Source of the DNA: Haoranjiania flava
GTDB taxonomy: Bacteria; Bacteroidota; Bacteroidia; Chitinophagales; Chitinophagaceae
Assembly (NCBI RefSeq): GCF_025631005.1
Contig: NZ_JAOTPL010000013.1
Span: forward strand, 23,717 to 87,716
Reading direction: 5' to 3'
DNA length: 64,000 bases
Positions 59,942 to 64,000 of this stretch are shown piece after piece. The notes under the pieces were generated by a model. It worked only from the letters and a program-made list of their open reading frames with translations, was not told the DNA's origin and did no database searches. The position numbers and the translations under genes were made by a program. Every line of letters begins with the position of its first letter. Position 1 is the stretch's first letter.

Positions 59942-61246
59942 TCAGGCATGCGCCATTAAGAAATCTTTTACCTCGTTGAAGTCAGGATTTATAACAACGC
60001 TGTGCTTTTCTTTTTTAAATAGATGTTCTGCACGGTGCGGCACCGGTACTCCGATTTTAAGCTCATGCTGAATCACATCGGGAAACTTTACGGGGTGGGC
60101 GGTCTCAAGTATCAGCCCTTGGTCCTGCGGATGCGTTTCCAGGTATTTTCTCAGGGCAATGAATGCAACAGCTCCATGCGGGTCGAGCAGGTAGTGCTCC
60201 CTGTAATAAATATCCCGGATGGTATCTTTGGTAGTTTCATCATCCACGCTGATGCTGCTAAGCACTTCTTTAAGCGATGAAATATTTTCGTTGAATATTT
60301 CAAGTATCCTTACAAAGTTGCTTGGCTCGGCAATGTCCATAGCATTGGAAACCGTTGATACTGCGGGTTTCGGGTCATAGCTGCCGTTTTGCAGGAAGCG
60401 CGGTATGGTATCATTTACGTTGCAAGCAGCAATAAAGTGTTTTACAGGCAGGCCCGAAATGTGTGCCAGTATGCCTGCGCAGATGTTGCCGAAGTTGCCG
60501 CTGGGTACGCTGATTACAGGCGGCTCTGTATTCTGGTTGATCCATTGGGTATAACCGGTAAAGTAATACAACTGCTGTGGCAGCCATCTTGCTACGTTGA
60601 TAGAGTTGGCCGAAGTAAGTTTTAATTTTTTGTTTAAATCCTCGTCAGCAAAAGCCTTTTTTACCAGGTCCTGGCAGTCATCAAAAGTGCCTTTTACTTC
60701 AAGCGCCGTAATGTTATTGCCGCCGGTAGTAAGCTGCAATTCCTGCACGTGGCTTACTTTTCCCGAAGGGTAGAGGATTACCACGTTTACATTGTCAATA
60801 CCTTCAAACCCATTGGCTACGGCGCCGCCGGTATCTCCGGAAGTAGCAACCAGCACCGTAGTTTTGGTGTCACTGTTCCTGTTGAAGTAGGCGAGACAGC
60901 GGCTCATAAAACGGGCCCCTACATCTTTAAAAGCAAAGGTAGGGCCGTGAAACAATTCCAATGAATAGATGTTTTCATTGATCTTCATTAGCGGAAAAGG
61001 AAAGTTGATGGTGTCACGCACTATATCTTCCAGCACATTGTCCGGCAGCGAGCCTGCAACATAAGGCTTCATCACCTCTACACCGATCTCTTCTTTTGAA
61101 TGCCTGCCGATATACTTCATAAAATCTGTGGAAAGACGTGGTATCTCCTGCGGGAAATATAGCCCTTTGCCGGAGCCTAAACCTTTTAACGTAGCTTCTT
61201 CAAAGCTCACAACTTCAGCTTGATTCTTCAGGTTGTAATATTGCAT
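59942..61246 (-). CDS. thrC: Threonine synthase
   Basis: This 434-residue PLP enzyme converts O-phosphohomoserine to threonine, the last step of the pathway. The PLP lysine is in LELFHGPTFAFKDVGARFMS, with VATSGDTGGAVANGF and the phosphate-binding ISVPSGNFGNICAG. It follows thrB on the same strand with a 61-bp gap, the usual thrB-thrC order. ThrA (aspartokinase/homoserine dehydrogenase), often the first gene of the operon in Bacteroidota, is replaced here by an S4-domain gene. Confidence 0.96.
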   Translation of the reverse strand: MQYYNLKNQAEVVSFEEATLKGLGSGKGLYFPQEIPRLSTDFMKYIGRHSKEEIGVEVMKPYVAGSLPDNVLEDIVRDTINFPFPLMKINENIYSLELFHGPTFAFKDVGARFMSRCLAYFNRNSDTKTTVLVATSGDTGGAVANGFEGIDNVNVVILYPSGKVSHVQELQLTTGGNNITALEVKGTFDDCQDLVKKAFADEDLNKKLKLTSANSINVARWLPQQLYYFTGYTQWINQNTEPPVISVPSGNFGNICAGILAHISGLPVKHFIAACNVNDTIPRFLQNGSYDPKPAVSTVSNAMDIAEPSNFVRILEIFNENISSLKEVLSSISVDDETTKDTIRDIYYREHYLLDPHGAVAFIALRKYLETHPQDQGLILETAHPVKFPDVIQHELKIGVPVPHRAEHLFKKEKHSVVINPDFNEVKDFLMAHA

Positions 61247-61307
61247 GTATGGGTTGTACGGTTTTTTTTATAATTTAAATCATAGAAGTATAGGAGGCAG
61301 CAATTTA

Positions 61308-62234
61308 CTAATTACTTACCACTTTAACGCCTTCTTTGTTGATCTGCGACATATACGTATAGAAATCTATGCCCAGGTTGTGGTAAATGTTTTGCATTAC
61401 GGCAGCTACGTCTTTGGCTGTCTGTTCATTTTTACTCAGCATGAAAATTGATGGCCCCGAACCCGATATGCCTCCGCCCAACGCGCCTGCCTGCCTGCAT
61501 TTTTCTTTCACCTCTGCAAAGCCCGGTATCAGTTGGCTGCGTATTGGTTCAATAATCACATCTTCGAGGGAGCGGCCGATAAGATCGGGATCCTTATTGC
61601 AAATGCCGGCTACCAGCCCGGCGATATTTCCCCATTGCCTGATGGCACTTTTCAGTTGTACATTCTGCCTGAGCACCGCTCTTGCATCGGCTGTACGTAC
61701 TTCTATCTGCGGATGTACGATAGTGACGAAAAGATCGGGCGCATCCAGCGGGATCACATCCAGCGGGCTGATAGAACGGATAAGTGTAATGCCGCCGTAA
61801 ATACAGGGCGCCACATTGTCTGCATGCTTTACGCCGCTGGCAACTTTTTCGCCGAACATAGCGAAGCGCAATAAATCGGATTTGGGAAAGCGGTTTCCCA
61901 ATAAATGGTTTGCTGCAACTACGGCCCCTGCTGCACTCGCCGCACTGGAACCTATGCCACTTCCGGGCTTGATGTGCTTGTGAATGAGTATTTCAAAACC
62001 CACCTCCTCATTAATTTCCCTGAGCATCTCAATGATGGGAGCGCCCGCTGTATTCTCTTCAGGATTCTCGGGCAAAGGATAACCATCAGCGCTTTTGATA
62101 ATAATTTTTTTTTCGTGCAGCAAACGCACTTCCATTTTATCTGCCGGATCGCTGAGGCATAAACCCAGGATGTCAAAACCACAAACCAGGTTGGCTACTG
62201 TACCCGGCGCATATACAACACAACTTTTACTCAT
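61308..62234 (-). CDS. thrB: Homoserine kinase
   Basis: This 308-residue GHMP-family kinase phosphorylates homoserine. The ATP-binding loop is HIKPGSGIGSSAASAAGAVV, followed by NVAPCIYGGITLI and the C-terminal GALGGGISGSGPSIFML motif. The product feeds threonine synthase encoded just downstream. Its start lies 12 bp after the S4-protein gene, so it is likely co-transcribed with that gene and the sugar dehydrogenase. Confidence 0.95.
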   Translation of the reverse strand: MSKSCVVYAPGTVANLVCGFDILGLCLSDPADKMEVRLLHEKKIIIKSADGYPLPENPEENTAGAPIIEMLREINEEVGFEILIHKHIKPGSGIGSSAASAAGAVVAANHLLGNRFPKSDLLRFAMFGEKVASGVKHADNVAPCIYGGITLIRSISPLDVIPLDAPDLFVTIVHPQIEVRTADARAVLRQNVQLKSAIRQWGNIAGLVAGICNKDPDLIGRSLEDVIIEPIRSQLIPGFAEVKEKCRQAGALGGGISGSGPSIFMLSKNEQTAKDVAAVMQNIYHNLGIDFYTYMSQINKEGVKVVSN

Positions 62235-62246
62235 TACAAAATTTTT

Positions 62247-62633
62247 CTAATCATTCAGGAAATCGTCAATATCACGGCGGTCACGTTTAGTAGGCCTGCC
62301 TATCTTACTCAGCCGCTTACCGGTATGGAAACTGGAAGTGAGGAATTTCATTTTTTCCAGTTCTTCAGCAGGCGTAAGGTCTATATAATTTTTTATTGCT
62401 TCGGAATAAGCTACACGTTTATCGATAATGCCCGAAACTTTTATTACCCATTTACGGCTATCGGTTTTTACTTCGTACTCATCGTTGAGGTTCACGGCTC
62501 TGGAAGCCTTTACTGCATCTCCATGCAATCTTACCCTGCCTTTTTCACATGCCTCCGAGGCCTGGCTTCTTGTTTTAAAAATACGTATAGACCACAGGTA
62601 TTTATCAATTCTTACTTTATTCTCCACACTCAT
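62247..62633 (-). CDS. S4-domain RNA-binding protein (Hsp15/HslR-like)
   Basis: This 128-residue cytoplasmic protein has an S4 RNA-binding fold in residues 8-75 (VRIDKYLWSIRIFKTRSQAS, GRVRLHGDAVKASRAV). The C-terminal basic tail GRPTKRDRRDIDDFL is typical of Hsp15-like proteins, which bind stalled 50S subunits carrying a nascent chain. Gaps of 12 bp to both neighbours put it in the middle of a mixed operon (sugar dehydrogenase, this gene, thrB). Confidence 0.88.
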   Translation of the reverse strand: MSVENKVRIDKYLWSIRIFKTRSQASEACEKGRVRLHGDAVKASRAVNLNDEYEVKTDSRKWVIKVSGIIDKRVAYSEAIKNYIDLTPAEELEKMKFLTSSFHTGKRLSKIGRPTKRDRRDIDDFLND

Positions 62634-62645
62634 ATATCCTCCGAT

Positions 62646-63899
62646 TTATTTTTTACCCATACGGATAATTTTACCCGAGTCTGTGACAGCGTAAATGGCG
62701 CCATCGGGCCCTTCTGTCAGGTCTCTGAATCTTTCATTCATATCCTGCAACAGCCTTTCTTCTCCGGTAACTTTGTTATTTTCTATTACAAGGCGTACGA
62801 TGTGCTGGCCGCCCAACATGCCAATGAAAAAATTATTTTTCCATTCAGGTACCGTATTGCCGGCATAAAATGCAGAACCACTTGGCGACGGGCTGGGATC
62901 CCAGTAGTAAACCGGCTGTTCCATTCCTTCTTTTTGGGTAATGCCTTGGCCAATGGTTTTACCGCTGTATTCCACGCCATAGGTAATGGTTGGCCAGCCA
63001 TAGTCTTTGCCGGGCTTAATCAGGTTTACTTCGTCTCCTCCCTTGGGCCCCATCTCAGTTTCCCAAAGTTCGCCGGTTACGGGATGAAAGTCTAATCCCT
63101 GCGGGCTTCTGTGGCCGTATGAATATATTTCTGGCTTTGCATTGGGCGTATTCAGGAAAGGATTTCCCGGAGCAGGTTTGCCTTCTTTAGTGATCTTAAA
63201 TATTTTGCCCAATCCGGAGCTGAGGTCCTGTGCCTGCATTCTGCCTTCCATTACTGAGCGCTCACCAACTGTAGCATAAAGATAGCCCGATTTGTCAAAA
63301 GCCAGGCGGCAGCCATAGTGTAAAGTGCTTTTAAAATACGGTTCTGCCCTGAAAATCACGAAGGGGTTTTCAATGGTTTTTTCATCGCCGGATATCCTGC
63401 CTCTGGCTATTGCGGTAAGGTTAAGGTCGTCGTCTCTTTTTTCAGAATAGGCCCAATAAATCACTTTGTTGTTGGCAAAGTCCGGATCGAGGGCTACATC
63501 CAGCAGGCCGCCTTGCCCGCGTGCGTCCACATCGGGAAAGCCGGTAATTTTTGACAACAATTTTCCCTCAGCAGAAAATATCTGCATGAAACCGGTTTTA
63601 TCAGTTACCAGAAACCTATTGCCCGGCAGGTTGATGATTGCCCAAGGCTTGCCGATGCTTTCGGCCAGCACTTTTGTTTCTATGGGAGTGGTGGTCTTTA
63701 CGCCATTGATCCTGGTTTGTCCTGCGAAGGCTGGTTTATAGGCAGGCGTGTTTGGCGGATTTGTTTCTACGGGTGGCAGGTTTTTACCGGTAGTATCATT
63801 TATGGTTGTGTTTTCAGCCTGTTTATTTTCCCTGCAATTGGAGGAAGACATTGTGATGAATGCCCCAAGAGCCAGTGTAGTGATAAAAAGAGTTTTCAT
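62646..63899 (-). CDS. PQQ-dependent sugar dehydrogenase-like lipoprotein (soluble GDH/Asd type)
   Basis: This 417-residue exported protein is probably a lipoprotein (Ser-Ser-Asn-Cys near residue 22). After a Pro/Thr-rich linker (about 25-70) comes a six-bladed propeller of the glucose/sorbosone dehydrogenase family. Signatures are GGLLDVALDPDF, HYGCRLAFDKSGYLYATVGE, YSYGHRSPQGLDFHP, GELWETEMGPKGGDEVN and GKDYGWP. The His, Arg and Asp/Glu of these motifs bind PQQ and sugar in characterised members. It would oxidise aldose sugars in the periplasm. A leader element lies immediately upstream of its ATG, so the element heads the whole operon down to at least thrB. Confidence 0.87.
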   Translation of the reverse strand: MKTLFITTLALGAFITMSSSNCRENKQAENTTINDTTGKNLPPVETNPPNTPAYKPAFAGQTRINGVKTTTPIETKVLAESIGKPWAIINLPGNRFLVTDKTGFMQIFSAEGKLLSKITGFPDVDARGQGGLLDVALDPDFANNKVIYWAYSEKRDDDLNLTAIARGRISGDEKTIENPFVIFRAEPYFKSTLHYGCRLAFDKSGYLYATVGERSVMEGRMQAQDLSSGLGKIFKITKEGKPAPGNPFLNTPNAKPEIYSYGHRSPQGLDFHPVTGELWETEMGPKGGDEVNLIKPGKDYGWPTITYGVEYSGKTIGQGITQKEGMEQPVYYWDPSPSPSGSAFYAGNTVPEWKNNFFIGMLGGQHIVRLVIENNKVTGEERLLQDMNERFRDLTEGPDGAIYAVTDSGKIIRMGKK

Positions 63900-64000
63900 G
63901 TGTATATTTTATTTGTTTTTCAGTTGTCACATGGAATAACCATCTTTTTTAGATTCAATATTCATTCCCGGTTGGTATAGATTCTTAATCTTTATGGTTA
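63900..64000 (-). repeat. Structured leader element, copy G (truncated by window edge)
   Basis: Read on the minus strand, it abuts the ATG of the sugar dehydrogenase gene. The outer arms are TAACCAT (64000-63994) and ATGGTTA (within 63943-63935). The inner hairpin is AGATT/AATCT with a 3-base loop (63991-63979). ATACCAACCGGGAATGA and the tail ending ATACACATG are present. The expected opening ATG lies beyond base 64000. This copy is closest to the long-form consensus. Confidence 0.65.

Overview
The window comes from a Bacteroidota chromosome, most likely a Chitinophagaceae-type soil or plant-associated glycan degrader. The evidence is three SusC/SusD pairs, many lipoprotein and exported glycosidases, promoters of the TTTG / TAnnTTTG type, almost no Shine-Dalgarno sequences and AT-rich leaders. 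The family-level assignment is inference. No rRNA, tRNA or CRISPR array was recognised.

Layout. (1) 1-241: tail of an ABC-2 permease. (2) About 0.3-16.9 kb, plus strand: a polysaccharide utilisation locus (PUL) of unknown substrate. It holds a FAD oxidoreductase, two DUF4434 proteins, a sugar porter, an N-acylglucosamine 2-epimerase, SusC/D, a DUF5018 lipoprotein, a GHL10-type glycosidase and an unrecognised exported protein. (3) About 17.1-30.5 kb: a sialic acid locus. On the minus strand, SusC/D, sialidase, N-acetylneuraminate lyase, NanM mutarotase, MFS transporter and epimerase form a release-import-catabolism series. A GntR/FCD regulator is divergent from it, followed by an SGNH esterase. 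An operator-like inverted repeat brackets the -7 box of the susC promoter. (4) About 30.7-56.4 kb: a (gluco)mannan-type PUL with SusC/D, a TIG-domain surface protein, three GH5 enzymes, GH130, a sodium/sugar symporter, an AraC regulator, a SASA acetylesterase, GH78, a DUF4038/GH140-like protein, a second FAD oxidoreductase and a large unassigned lipoprotein. (5) 56.4-56.9 kb: transposase remnants. (6) 56.9-63.9 kb, minus strand: PQQ-type sugar dehydrogenase, S4/Hsp15 protein, thrB, thrC, an M24 aminopeptidase and a ROK regulator, closely packed.

Most striking observation. A roughly 90-110 bp leader element recurs at least seven times: four times in tandem at 12131-12525, and singly at 3426, 29229 and (reverse strand) 63900. 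It is always in sense orientation in front of a gene, and except at 29229 it abuts the start codon. Each complete copy opens with a two-codon ORF (AUG, AAA or CAA, stop), and all three stop codons occur. The stop codon lies in a pairing stem that shows A-U, G-U and G-C exchanges. A small hairpin and a conserved ACCAACC segment follow, then an AT-rich leader ending at the next AUG. This resembles a structured, possibly translation-coupled cis-regulatory RNA that also spreads as a repeat. I do not recognise it as a described family.
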